Assembly: GCA_020027875.1 (NCBI GenBank)
Contig: JAHRHA010000022.1
Location: forward strand, 1 to 64,000
Reading direction: 5' to 3'
DNA length: 64,000 nt
DNA from: Micromonosporaceae bacterium
GTDB lineage: Bacteria > Actinomycetota > Actinomycetes > Mycobacteriales > Micromonosporaceae
In this document: positions 26,310 to 34,547 of the stretch, one piece after another
Position numbering within the stretch: the first letter of the stretch is position 1
Layout: every line of letters begins with the position of its first letter
Position numbers and translations under genes: made by a program
Notes under the pieces: model-generated
What the model was told of the DNA's origin: nothing
The model's input: the letters and a program-made list of their open reading frames with translations, nothing else
Database searches by the model: none

Positions 26310-27114
26310 ATGCGGACAGCGGATCCGTTTCGTTCGGGGTCACGCATTGACCTGTGGCGCGACCATTATGCCGGCCGCGCTGCGGGCATGGTCGCGTCCG
26401 AGGTGCGGGCCCTGTTCGCGGTGGCGAGCCGGCCGGAGATCGTCTCGCTCGCGGGCGGGATGCCCAACGTTTCCGCGTTGCCGTTGGAGTCCATCGGCAC
26501 GCTGATGGCGCGTCTCGTCGCTGAGCAGGGGGCACGCGCACTTCAGTACGGGTCGGCGCAGGGTGACCCTGCGCTGCGTGAACCATCTGCGAGGTGATGG
26601 CCCTGGATGGGATTCATGGTCATCCCGACGATGTGGTCGTCACGGTGGGTTCGCAGCAGGGCCTCGATCTGATCGCGCGGATCTTCCTCGATCCCGGTGA
26701 TGTGGTGGTGACCGAGGGGCCGACCTATGTGACCGCCATCGGCACGTTCTCCGCCTACCAGGCGAAGATCGTGCACGTCCCGATGGACGCCGACGGACTG
26801 ATCCCGCAGGACCTGGTGGAGACCCTGGCGCGCCTACAGGCGGAAGGACGCAAGGTCAAGCTCCTCTACACGGTGCCGACCTTCCAGAACCCGACCGGAG
26901 TGACGCTGAACCCGGTGCGCCGGGCGGACGTGATCGAGATCTGCCGCCGGGCGGGGGTGCTGGTGGTGGAGGACCGTACTGTTTCCCGCCACCAGAGCAG
27001 ATCCGCGACGGCGTGGCACGGTTGGCCGGCGTCATCGAGGCGGAGATGCAACTAAGGGATACTTTCGGCCCGGGCGACATCGGCCCTGGGGACGAGGCGA
27101 GCGGCGGTGGGTGA
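26310..27114 (+). pseudogene. Broken PLP-dependent aminotransferase (frameshift + internal deletion)
   Basis: Starts at ATG 26310 with MRTADPFRSG and continues through EIVSLAGGMPNVSALPLESI and LQYGSAQGDPALRE. At 26581-26585 one base is missing: the normal continuation ICEVMALDGIHGHPDDVVVT is in another frame. That frame carries on through TVGSQQGLDLIARIFLDPGD, TVPTFQNPTGVTL and AGVLVVED to ~26974. It then jumps, in a third frame, to YCFPPPEQIRDGVARLAGVI and the C-terminus, ending TGA 27112-27114. About 150-180 residues, including the PLP lysine, are deleted. The former stop overlaps the ddl start by 8 bases, the ancestral operon arrangement. Confidence 0.9.
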
Positions 27115-28063
27115 CCTGAATCGGGTGCTGGTGCTGGCCGGAGGGTTGTCACCAGAACGCGACGTGTCGTTGCACTCGGGACATCAGGTTGCAGATGCGT
27201 TGCGTGATGTCGGGGTGGAGGTCGAGGTCCGTGACGTGGACGGTGGCCTGCTGTCGTGCCTGACCGCAGACATGCCGGACGTGGTCTTCCCAGTCCTGCA
27301 CGGGGTGTCCGGTGAGGACGGCACACTGCAGGAGGTTCTGCAGATGGCCCGCGTTCCCTACGTCGGCCCGCCGCCACAGGCGGCCCGGCTGGCGTTTGAC
27401 AAACCCATTGCCAAGACGCTGCTGGACCGGGCCGGGCTGCGCACCCCCGGCTCGGTGACGCTGCCCCGGCAGGCCTTTCACGATCTGGGCGCGGCCGCGC
27501 TGGCCACCAGGCTCGTTGCCCGAGTGGGACTGCCCTTGTGCGTCAAGCCGCGCTCGGGCGGATCTGCCTTCGGCGTCACCTGTGTGCGGGACGCGGCTGA
27601 GCTCTCCGCCGCACTGATGGCCTGCTTCGGCTACCACGACGACGCACTGGTTGAACGATGGATCGACGGCGTCGAGATCGCGGTCGGCGTGGTCGAGCTA
27701 GATGGCGGGCCGGTGGCGCTGCCCGCGGTCGAGATCGTCCCTGACAGTGGCTTTTACGATTACACGGCCCGCTACACGGCCGGGGCGACGGAGTTCTTCT
27801 GCCCGGCCCGACTCAGTGCCGAGGCAGCCGCCGAAGCCGCCGCTGCTGCGATCACGGCGCACCGGGTGTTGGGTCTGCGCGACCTCTCCCGCACCGACAT
27901 CATCGTGGACACGCACGGCAGCAGCCATGTGCTCGAGACCAACGTCGCCCCCGGCATGACCGAGACCTCCACCTTCCCGCTCGCCCTGCGTGCCGCCGGC
28001 CACGACTTCGGACTCGTGTGTCGGGACCTTGCGACCACGGCAGCTACACGGGGTCGGATTTGA
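27107..28063 (+). CDS. ddl: D-alanine–D-alanine ligase (ATP-grasp)
   Basis: 318 residues from GTG 27107. Joins two D-amino acids with ATP for peptidoglycan precursors, or acts as a related ATP-grasp ligase. Visible blocks: AGGLSPERDVSLHSG, FPVLHGVSGEDGTLQ, CVKPRSGGSAFGV for ATP, and the metal site near the end, RTDIIVD with ETNVAPGMTETS. Canonical Ddl has E-x-N-(T)-x-PGMT, and here it is ETNVAPGMT, so the core residues are kept. The upstream partner is the broken aminotransferase. It could be a second, specialised ligase; the main ddl may be elsewhere. Confidence 0.85.
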   Translation: MGDLNRVLVLAGGLSPERDVSLHSGHQVADALRDVGVEVEVRDVDGGLLSCLTADMPDVVFPVLHGVSGEDGTLQEVLQMARVPYVGPPPQAARLAFDKPIAKTLLDRAGLRTPGSVTLPRQAFHDLGAAALATRLVARVGLPLCVKPRSGGSAFGVTCVRDAAELSAALMACFGYHDDALVERWIDGVEIAVGVVELDGGPVALPAVEIVPDSGFYDYTARYTAGATEFFCPARLSAEAAAEAAAAAITAHRVLGLRDLSRTDIIVDTHGSSHVLETNVAPGMTETSTFPLALRAAGHDFGLVCRDLATTAATRGRI

Positions 28064-28077
28064 TGCCGGCTGGTTTG

Positions 28078-28124
28078 GATCTTGTAGAGTTATCGCGCTA
28101 TAGCAACAACAGGTCTACAAGATC
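28078..28124. repeat. 11-bp inverted repeat in an AT-rich spot
   Basis: GATCTTGTAGA (28078-28088) and TCTACAAGATC (28114-28124) are perfect complements separated by 25 bases. They lie in the 119-bp gap between ddl and the convergent response regulator, a locally AT-rich patch. It may be a terminator with a large loop or a protein-binding site; the sequence alone does not decide. Confidence 0.5.
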
Positions 28125-28182
28125 TAGTTATTGCTGGTGCAGTCTTGGCCGAGCCTGACTACTGTGACGTGGCACGTCGGCG

Positions 28183-28635
28183 TTAGGTGCGGGGCGGGAG
28201 TTTGACCACGCTGACGAAGAAGTCATCGATCTGGCGGACCACCGAGATGAACCGATCGAAGTCGACCGGCTTCGTGACGTAGGCGTTGGCGTGCAACTGG
28301 TAGCTACAAAGGATGTCCTCATCCGCCTGCGATGTGGTCAGCACGACGACCGGGATGTGGTGCAGGTCCTCGTCCTTCTTGATCTCGGCGAGCACCTCGC
28401 GACCGTCTCGGCGGGGCAGATTGAGGTCCAGCAGGACGAGATCCGGTCGAACCGCGTCGGCGTACCGGCCCTCGCGGCGCAGGTAGGCCAGGGCTTCGAC
28501 GCCGTCCGAGACGACGTTGAGGCGGTTGCGGACCTTGTGTTCCTCGAAGGCCTCTCTGGTCATGAGGATGTCTCCCGGATCGTCCTCGACGAGCAGCACC
28601 TCAATGGGCACGATGGGCTTGGTGGTGTCGTTCAA
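28183..28635 (-). CDS. Single-domain response regulator (Rcp1-like)
   Basis: 150 residues, one CheY-like receiver and no output domain. Acidic pocket VEDDPGD near residue 17, phosphoacceptor D70 in [13 protein letters not shown], switch threonine in [11 protein letters not shown], lysine in YVTKPVDFD. The [17 protein letters not shown] block is typical of regulators paired with phytochrome-like or CHASE3 kinases. The start overlaps the kinase gene stop by ATGA, so it is the third gene of the operon and the natural phosphate acceptor. Confidence 0.93.
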   Translation of the reverse strand: MNDTTKPIVPIEVLLVEDDPGDILMTREAFEEHKVRNRLNVVSDGVEALAYLRREGRYADAVRPDLVLLDLNLPRRDGREVLAEIKKDEDLHHIPVVVLTTSQADEDILCSYQLHANAYVTKPVDFDRFISVVRQIDDFFVSVVKLPPRT

Positions 28636-30356
28636 GCGACGGGCTCCTTCGTACGGTCGGTCTGCTCGGACTGCTCAGGCGGCTCGGACTGCTCAGGCGG
28701 CAAGGGCGGCAAGTCTGCCAGTGGCGCGGACTCACCTGGCGTCGCCTCGGTCGGCCCGGCCGGGTCAGCCAGCGTCACCGGCTCAGCGATCTCCGGGAGG
28801 GTAAACCGTATCGCCGCCCCGTCCTGGACGTTGGTGTCGATCCAGATACTGCCGCCGTGGTACTCCACGATCTTCTTGGCGACAGCGAGGCCGATGCCGG
28901 TGCCGGGGTATGCATCGCGTGGGTGGAGCCGCTGGAAGATCACGAAGACCTTCTCGGCGAACTCGCGCTCGATGCCGATGCCGTTGTCGACACAGCTGAT
29001 CTCCCACACGTCGTCCGTCCGCCGGCCGGAGATGTGTACCCGGGCCGGCGAATCCGGACGGCGGAACTTCAGCGCGTTGCCGATGAGGTTGGTGAACAGC
29101 GTGGTCAGCAGAGTCTCCTCGCCGCGCACAGTCGGCAGGTTCGACCAGGTGACCTCCGCGGTGGCCCGGTCGAGGTCTCTGTCGAGCTGGCCAACGGCAT
29201 CGGCGACGAGCCGGTCAAGGTCGACATCGACGAACCCGGTGGTGGCTCGGCCGATCCGGGAGAACGTGAGTAGATCGTTGATGAGTCGCTGCATGCGCTG
29301 GGCCCCGCTGACCGCGAACGCGATGTACTGGTCGGCCCTTTCGTCCAGCTGACCCTGGTAGCGCCGCTGCAGCAGTTGGCAGAAGCTGGCGACCTTGCGC
29401 AACGGCTCCTGGAGGTCGTGTGAGGCCACATAGGCGAACTGCTCCAGGTCCCGGTTCGACCGCATCAGCTCTGCGGCCTGCTGCTCCAGCAGGACGTTGG
29501 CCTCCTCGATCTGCCGGCGGGCCGTCTCGACCTCGGCCAGGTCGGACGCGATCTGCTGCCGCATGGAGTCGACGTCGCGGGCCAGCCGCTCCAGCTCCGG
29601 CGGACCGTTGGTGCTAATCGCGTGGTCGTAGTTGCCCCGGGCCACCGAGCGAACCTGCGCGGCCAGGTCGGTCACCGGACTGATCACGGTCCGCTGCAGC
29701 GCCATGAGGAGACCGACGCCGCTCGCGAGCACCAGTATCGCCGCCACGACGAGGACGAAGAGCAGCGTGGTGCTGGTGTCCTTGACCGACGTCGCGGCGT
29801 CGTCGCTCACCGTCTGCATGGCATCCTGCATCGTCTGCACCGCGCGAAGGATGTCGTCGAACTGCCGGTTGGTCGCATCGTTGAAGATCGCCCGGCCGGC
29901 CTCCAGACCTTGGTCGCGCACCGCCGCGATGGCTGGATCCGCCACCTCAGCCCGCCACTGCGTGGCCAGCGTGGTCACTCGGCCGAGGTGTTCCTTGATC
30001 AGCGGCGTGGCACTGTCGTTAGCCAGGATCCGCTCCCGCCCGGCCGTCTCGCCGGCAACGGCGTCGGCATAGTTCTTCAGGTCGGAGTCCGAGCCGGTGA
30101 GCACGAAGCCGCGTACGCCAGCCTGCTGGGCAACCAGCGCCGAACGCAGCTCATGTGATGCATCGCGCATGGGCCCGATCGCGTCGAGCAAGTGATCCGA
30201 CTGGTCACGGTTCGCGATCGCCGTCGTCGTCGCGCCGGCGGCGAGAAACGTGAGCACGCTCGCCACGAGCAGGCACAGGGCGGTCACCCGCCGGCGTAGC
30301 GTCCACTCTGGCCTGGCCCGCAGCGGCCGGGGCGGCCAGGGAGCGCGCGGGCTCAT
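28632..30356 (-). CDS. Membrane histidine kinase with CHASE3-like sensor and HAMP
   Basis: 574 residues. Helix 1 ([21 protein letters not shown], ~28-48), an extracytoplasmic ~150-residue all-helical domain with [14 protein letters not shown] (CHASE3 hallmark), helix 2 ([23 protein letters not shown]), HAMP, a coiled coil, then HisKA with phosphorylatable H313 in [14 protein letters not shown]. The ATPase has DNGIGI, a [25 protein letters not shown]-box region, and a C-terminal Pro/Glu/Gln tail. The [10 protein letters not shown]-box belongs to the phytochrome-like class. It overlaps both neighbours by 4 bases. Confidence 0.93.
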   Translation of the reverse strand: MSPRAPWPPRPLRARPEWTLRRRVTALCLLVASVLTFLAAGATTTAIANRDQSDHLLDAIGPMRDASHELRSALVAQQAGVRGFVLTGSDSDLKNYADAVAGETAGRERILANDSATPLIKEHLGRVTTLATQWRAEVADPAIAAVRDQGLEAGRAIFNDATNRQFDDILRAVQTMQDAMQTVSDDAATSVKDTSTTLLFVLVVAAILVLASGVGLLMALQRTVISPVTDLAAQVRSVARGNYDHAISTNGPPELERLARDVDSMRQQIASDLAEVETARRQIEEANVLLEQQAAELMRSNRDLEQFAYVASHDLQEPLRKVASFCQLLQRRYQGQLDERADQYIAFAVSGAQRMQRLINDLLTFSRIGRATTGFVDVDLDRLVADAVGQLDRDLDRATAEVTWSNLPTVRGEETLLTTLFTNLIGNALKFRRPDSPARVHISGRRTDDVWEISCVDNGIGIEREFAEKVFVIFQRLHPRDAYPGTGIGLAVAKKIVEYHGGSIWIDTNVQDGAAIRFTLPEIAEPVTLADPAGPTEATPGESAPLADLPPLPPEQSEPPEQSEQTDRTKEPVA

Positions 30357-31588
30357 CGCCCACCGCGCGCTCGGCTCAGAATGAGCATCGCCACGTCGTC
30401 GGCGAGCGGGCCGTCGTTGGCCTCCTCAGCGCGGGCGACCAGCCAGGCGGCCAGGTCCCCTCGTGCGACGGCCCGCCCCTGCCGGCTCGTGATCAGGGCA
30501 CGCAGGCCGGTGACGTCGAGGCGCCGGTCGCCGTTGCCGGTTCGTCCTTCGATGAGGCCGTCGGTGTACATCAGCAGCGACCAGTCCGGGCCGGCGAGCT
30601 GGACATGGCTCGCCGGTCGTTCCGCGTGCTCGAATACGCCGAGCACGGCGCCGTGGGTGGCCGGCACGACGCTGGCGTCACCCCCGGCGAGCAGCAGCGG
30701 CGGCGGGTGCCCCGCAAGGCGTACCGCGGCCTCGCCGCTGGCCAGATCCACCGTGACCGTGGCCAGGGTGGCGAAGACCTCCTGGCTCTCGCGTTCGCTG
30801 ATGAGGACCTGCTCGATGGCTGGCAGAACCGCGTCGTCGTGGACGCCGGCGAGGGTGAGTGCGCGCCAGGCGACCCGAAGTTCAACGCCGAGGGCGGCCT
30901 CGTCGACGCCGTGTCCGCACACGTCGCCAACCATCATGGCGAGCCGGTCGTCCGCGGTCTGGACGACGTCGAAGAAGTCGCCGCCGAGCTGGGCACGCCG
31001 ACCGGGCTGGTAGAAGGTGTCGACCCGTACGTCGGAGGTGCGCAACAGCGGCTTCGGCAGTAGCCCGCGTTCGAGGCGCGCGGATTCCTGCTGCTGCAGC
31101 TCGACCTCGTACAGGCGCCGGGCGTTCTCGTCCGCCCGCTTGCGCTCAACCGCGTACCGCACCGATCGCGCCAGCAGGACGCCGTCGACCTGGCCCTTGA
31201 TGAGGTAGTCCTGCGCCCCCTCGGCCACCGCCGCCACCCCGAGATGGTCGTCGCCGAGGCCGGTGAGTACGCAGACCGCCGCGCCGCGGGCCACCTCGAG
31301 CAGGCGGCGCATGCCGTCGAGACCTTGAGCATCGGGTAGGCCGAGGTCGAGAAGGACGCAGTCGACGCCGCCGACCTTCGCGCGGGCGTCGCCCAGTGTG
31401 GTCGCAACGGTGAGGTCCACCGCCGCATTGGCCTCGTCGAGCAGCTCGCGCACCAGAAACGCGTCGGCGTCGTCGTCCTCGACGAGCAGGACTCGCAGCC
31501 GCCCGCTCGGCACAGGTACGGGCACGGATGAACGGCCCGGCCCGTCGGGGGGACCAGGCTGAGTCGGCACCACGGACGTCTGGATCAT
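30353..31588 (-). CDS. Receiver + PP2C-type (RsbU/SpoIIE) serine phosphatase
   Basis: 411 residues from ATG 31588; the frame is open to 31783, but the added part has no family resemblance. Residues ~30-155 are a receiver (LLVEDDDADAF, phosphoacceptor D81 in VLLDLGLPDAQG, lysine in YLIKGQVDG). A short coiled coil with ARLERGLLPKPL follows, then a SpoIIE-type PP2C domain with GGDFFDVV, MVGDVCGHG and the C-terminal GPLADDVAMLILSR metal-binding aspartates. Such proteins dephosphorylate anti-anti-sigma factors in partner-switching cascades. First gene of the phosphatase-kinase-receiver operon. Confidence 0.92.
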   Translation of the reverse strand: MIQTSVVPTQPGPPDGPGRSSVPVPVPSGRLRVLLVEDDDADAFLVRELLDEANAAVDLTVATTLGDARAKVGGVDCVLLDLGLPDAQGLDGMRRLLEVARGAAVCVLTGLGDDHLGVAAVAEGAQDYLIKGQVDGVLLARSVRYAVERKRADENARRLYEVELQQQESARLERGLLPKPLLRTSDVRVDTFYQPGRRAQLGGDFFDVVQTADDRLAMMVGDVCGHGVDEAALGVELRVAWRALTLAGVHDDAVLPAIEQVLISERESQEVFATLATVTVDLASGEAAVRLAGHPPPLLLAGGDASVVPATHGAVLGVFEHAERPASHVQLAGPDWSLLMYTDGLIEGRTGNGDRRLDVTGLRALITSRQGRAVARGDLAAWLVARAEEANDGPLADDVAMLILSRARGGR

Positions 31589-31715
31589 CTCAGCCAACCT
31601 AACCGGGGTGTTGCGCTTCTGATCTCGGCTCTCCCGTCGCTCGCCGCCCGATGTTCTCCCAGACGACGCCAAGACACAACCCGGAACGAGGCGGCCTGAG
31701 CGCAACAGCCCTTCG

Positions 31716-31752
31716 AATGTCGTAATGGGGATTTTTGCCCTTATACGACATT
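31716..31752. promoter_or_regulatory. 9-bp inverted repeat in the 430-bp divergent gap
   Basis: AATGTCGTA (31716-31724) and TACGACATT (31744-31752) are perfect complements, 19 bases apart, in the 31589-32018 gap between the signalling operon and the glycan genes. The enclosed stretch is unusually AT-rich for this genome and could hold promoter elements in either direction. The rest of the gap shows no convincing gene. Confidence 0.45.
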
Positions 31753-32018
31753 TTCTGTTTACGCACAGTAGCCTCAGCATCACCTCTCGTGTTCATCCGT
31801 TGTTCACCGCGCGGTGATGGCAGGAGGAGGCGCCCGTTGTCGCTCCAAACGTAGGCGCCTCGCGCCCCTTCGCCCGGTGGCCGTTGGCCACGGCTAGCTG
31901 AAATTCCTTCTCCTGCACCGACACGTGCGCCGGTGGAGTTACCGCCGTACGCGCGCATCTTCGCGACGTCCCGCTCGGTTGCGGGCCGTCCTTCCGGTCT
32001 TCGACAACGGGGGGTTCC

Positions 32019-34547
32019 ATGACCGACACGCGGCACCAGCAGGCGTTCGACTCGTTTGGAGGTGGCGCGGTGGATGCAGCCACCTGTCTCGATCTCCTCG
32101 TTGGCGGCAACGCGCCCGAGCCGGCCGTGGTCGTGCACGATCCGGCGCCCGGTGTACCCGTCCGCCTCACCGTGATCGTGCCGACCCGCAATGAGGCGGA
32201 GAACGTATCGACGCTGCTGGCCCGGCTCGGCCCCGCGGTCGAGACGCTGTCGGCCGAGATCCTGGTGGTCGACGACAGTGATGATGAGACAGCCGAGGTG
32301 CTTGCCCGGCACGCGCCGGAGTGTCCGGTCCCGGTCCTGCTGCTACGCCGACCCGCCGGCGCGGGTAGGGACGGGCTGAGCGGCGCCGTGGTCGCCGGCG
32401 CCCGGCAGGCCCGGGGGGACTGGGTGCTGGTCATGGATGGCGACCTGCAACACCCGCCGGAGGCGGCGGCCACGGTCGCCCGCATCGCCATGTGCCACGA
32501 GGTGGACATCGTCGTGGGCACCAGGTACGCCGGTGCGGGGTCGGTTGAGGGGTTGAGCGGTCCCGCCCGGCAGGTCACGTCGTCCTCCGCGACCCGGCTG
32601 GCCAAGGCACTCTTTCCCCACCGGCTCGCCACGGTGAGCGACCCGATGAGTGGGCTGTTCGCGTTCCGGCGGGCCGCCGTCGATCTGGACCTGCTGAACC
32701 CGTTGGGTTTCAAGATTCTGTTGGAAATGCTGGTACGCCATCGGTCCGCCCGGGTCGCGGAGGTGGCGTACGAGATGGCCCCACGCCACGCTGGCCGATC
32801 CAAGGCGTCCCTGCGCGTGGGGCTGACCTACCTTCGTCATCTGGCACGGCTTCGCCGTCAGCGGCTGGTGGGCCAATTGCGCGAGCATCCGGCCACCCCG
32901 CGCGAACGGCTCCGAGAGATCGGCCGGATGATCGCCTTCGGGGTGGTGGGGCTCTCCGGCATCGCCGTCAACACGGCTGTTCTCTGGACCTGCTATGAGG
33001 TTCTTGGCTGGCACCACCTGCTAGGCGCCGCGCTGGCCACACAGGCGTCGACCGCCTGGAACTTCGCGCTGGTCGATCGTCTGGTCTATCGACGCAACCG
33101 CGCGGGTACCTTGGTTGGCCGTGCCGCACGGTTCTTCGCGCTGAACAACCTGCTGCTCGTGCTCCGGCTACCGGTACTGCAGGCACTGGTGTGGTCTGGC
33201 GTCGGGGTCCTGGTGTCCAACGCCGCCACTCTCGTGGCCCTGTTCCTGGTCCGGTTCTTCGTCAGCGACCGCGTTATCTTCAGCCCCGACCGGCCGGATG
33301 GGCGCGATCCGGTTCGGATGCTCGTCGACGTCGACGCCAAGCAAGCCGCACCCGCTCAGTCGCGCAAGCGCCACCAGTACCTCGACTTCCGCTACGACGT
33401 CGCCGGTGTGGTGACCATCGGATCGCAGATCATGCTGCCCGAACTCGAGTTCTTCCGGGCGCAGTGGGTCGCCGACTCCGAGGTCGACATGGCGGTGCGC
33501 GTCGGCGACGTCGGTCGTCGCGGTCCGCGCCGGCGAGCGGCGATGACCGAGTACACAAACGTGTCGACCCTGCGCTACGAAGAGCACCTCGGTCGGCTCG
33601 GCGCCAACTTTCGCGTCGAACTCGGCCAACCGATCAACATTGAGGTGGGTCCGCTGCTGGCGCGGTCGCCGCACGTCGTCTACACCAACATCATTGAGGC
33701 GCTGCTGCGCTTCGTGATGGTCTCCCGTGGCCGGATGCTGCTCCACTCCGCCTGCGTGAACCTCGACGGCGTCGGCGTCATGCTGTCGGCCCTTACCGAC
33801 ACCGGTAAGACCGCTACCGTGCTCCGACTCCTGCGCGACCATGGCGGCCTGTTCCTCTCCGACGACATGACGGTCGTCGACGCCACCGGCACCGCAGTGT
33901 GTTACCCGAAGCCGCTCACCATCAGCGCGCACACCCTGCGAGCGGTGCAGGCCAACGACCTGACCCCGGCCGAGTGGCGGCGGCTGCGGTTCCAGAGCCG
34001 GCTGCACTCCAAGGGTGGACGCTCACTCGCCCTCACGCTCAGCCGATTCAACCTGCCGATTATGGGCATCAATGCGATCACACAGAAGCTCATCCCACCG
34101 CCGAAGTACAGCGTCGACCGGCTCGTGCCGTGCCGCATCGGCAGCGCGACCGCCGTCCAGGAGATGTTCATCATCGAGCACGGCACGCCGGGGATCAGGG
34201 AGCTTGACCAGGCCAGCACATTGACACGGATGATCCAGAACACCGACGACGCGTACGGCTTTCCTCCCTTCCGCTACCTGGCCTCCGCCATCACCATCGA
34301 CGGCGAGGGCTATCCACAGCTGCGACAGCGTGAGCGGGAGATCCTGGCCTCGTTCCTGACCCACGTGCGCACCCGGATCATCTCGTCGGACTGTTATGGG
34401 TGGGCCGACGAGATACCGCGCCTCATCGGCACCGGGAATGCCGCGTTGGGCATTGGCGAGGGCGCGCTGCACACCGGTGTCTGTGTGGACATGCCGGTGT
34501 GGCCCAGGTGGAACGGACGGCTGGCCTCCTCCGGGGAGGCCGCATGA
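32019..34547 (+). CDS. Triple fusion: GT2 glycosyltransferase – GtrA – HprK-like P-loop domain
   Basis: 842 residues. Residues ~50-270 are a GT2 domain of the polyprenyl-phosphate hexose synthase kind (TVIVPTRNEAENV, EILVVDDSDDET, VLVMDGDLQHPP). Residues ~300-425 are a four-helix GtrA domain (MIAFGVVGLSGIAVNTAVLW, TQASTAWNFALVDRLVYRR), a family thought to flip lipid-linked sugars. After a linker, residues ~450-800 form an HprK/PEP-carboxykinase-like unit: MLLHSACVNLDGVGV, a variant Walker A ALTDTGKT at 591-598 (Ala for the first Gly), and GLFLSDDMTVVD as a Walker B-like strand. GT2-GtrA fusions are known; the added kinase-like domain is unusual. It starts a run of ATGA-linked genes. Confidence 0.88.
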   Translation: MTDTRHQQAFDSFGGGAVDAATCLDLLVGGNAPEPAVVVHDPAPGVPVRLTVIVPTRNEAENVSTLLARLGPAVETLSAEILVVDDSDDETAEVLARHAPECPVPVLLLRRPAGAGRDGLSGAVVAGARQARGDWVLVMDGDLQHPPEAAATVARIAMCHEVDIVVGTRYAGAGSVEGLSGPARQVTSSSATRLAKALFPHRLATVSDPMSGLFAFRRAAVDLDLLNPLGFKILLEMLVRHRSARVAEVAYEMAPRHAGRSKASLRVGLTYLRHLARLRRQRLVGQLREHPATPRERLREIGRMIAFGVVGLSGIAVNTAVLWTCYEVLGWHHLLGAALATQASTAWNFALVDRLVYRRNRAGTLVGRAARFFALNNLLLVLRLPVLQALVWSGVGVLVSNAATLVALFLVRFFVSDRVIFSPDRPDGRDPVRMLVDVDAKQAAPAQSRKRHQYLDFRYDVAGVVTIGSQIMLPELEFFRAQWVADSEVDMAVRVGDVGRRGPRRRAAMTEYTNVSTLRYEEHLGRLGANFRVELGQPINIEVGPLLARSPHVVYTNIIEALLRFVMVSRGRMLLHSACVNLDGVGVMLSALTDTGKTATVLRLLRDHGGLFLSDDMTVVDATGTAVCYPKPLTISAHTLRAVQANDLTPAEWRRLRFQSRLHSKGGRSLALTLSRFNLPIMGINAITQKLIPPPKYSVDRLVPCRIGSATAVQEMFIIEHGTPGIRELDQASTLTRMIQNTDDAYGFPPFRYLASAITIDGEGYPQLRQREREILASFLTHVRTRIISSDCYGWADEIPRLIGTGNAALGIGEGALHTGVCVDMPVWPRWNGRLASSGEAA

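Noticed and set aside
28078-28124. dif/XerCD recombination site
   Set aside because: dif arms are separated by 6 bp; here the gap is 25 bp and the core does not match.
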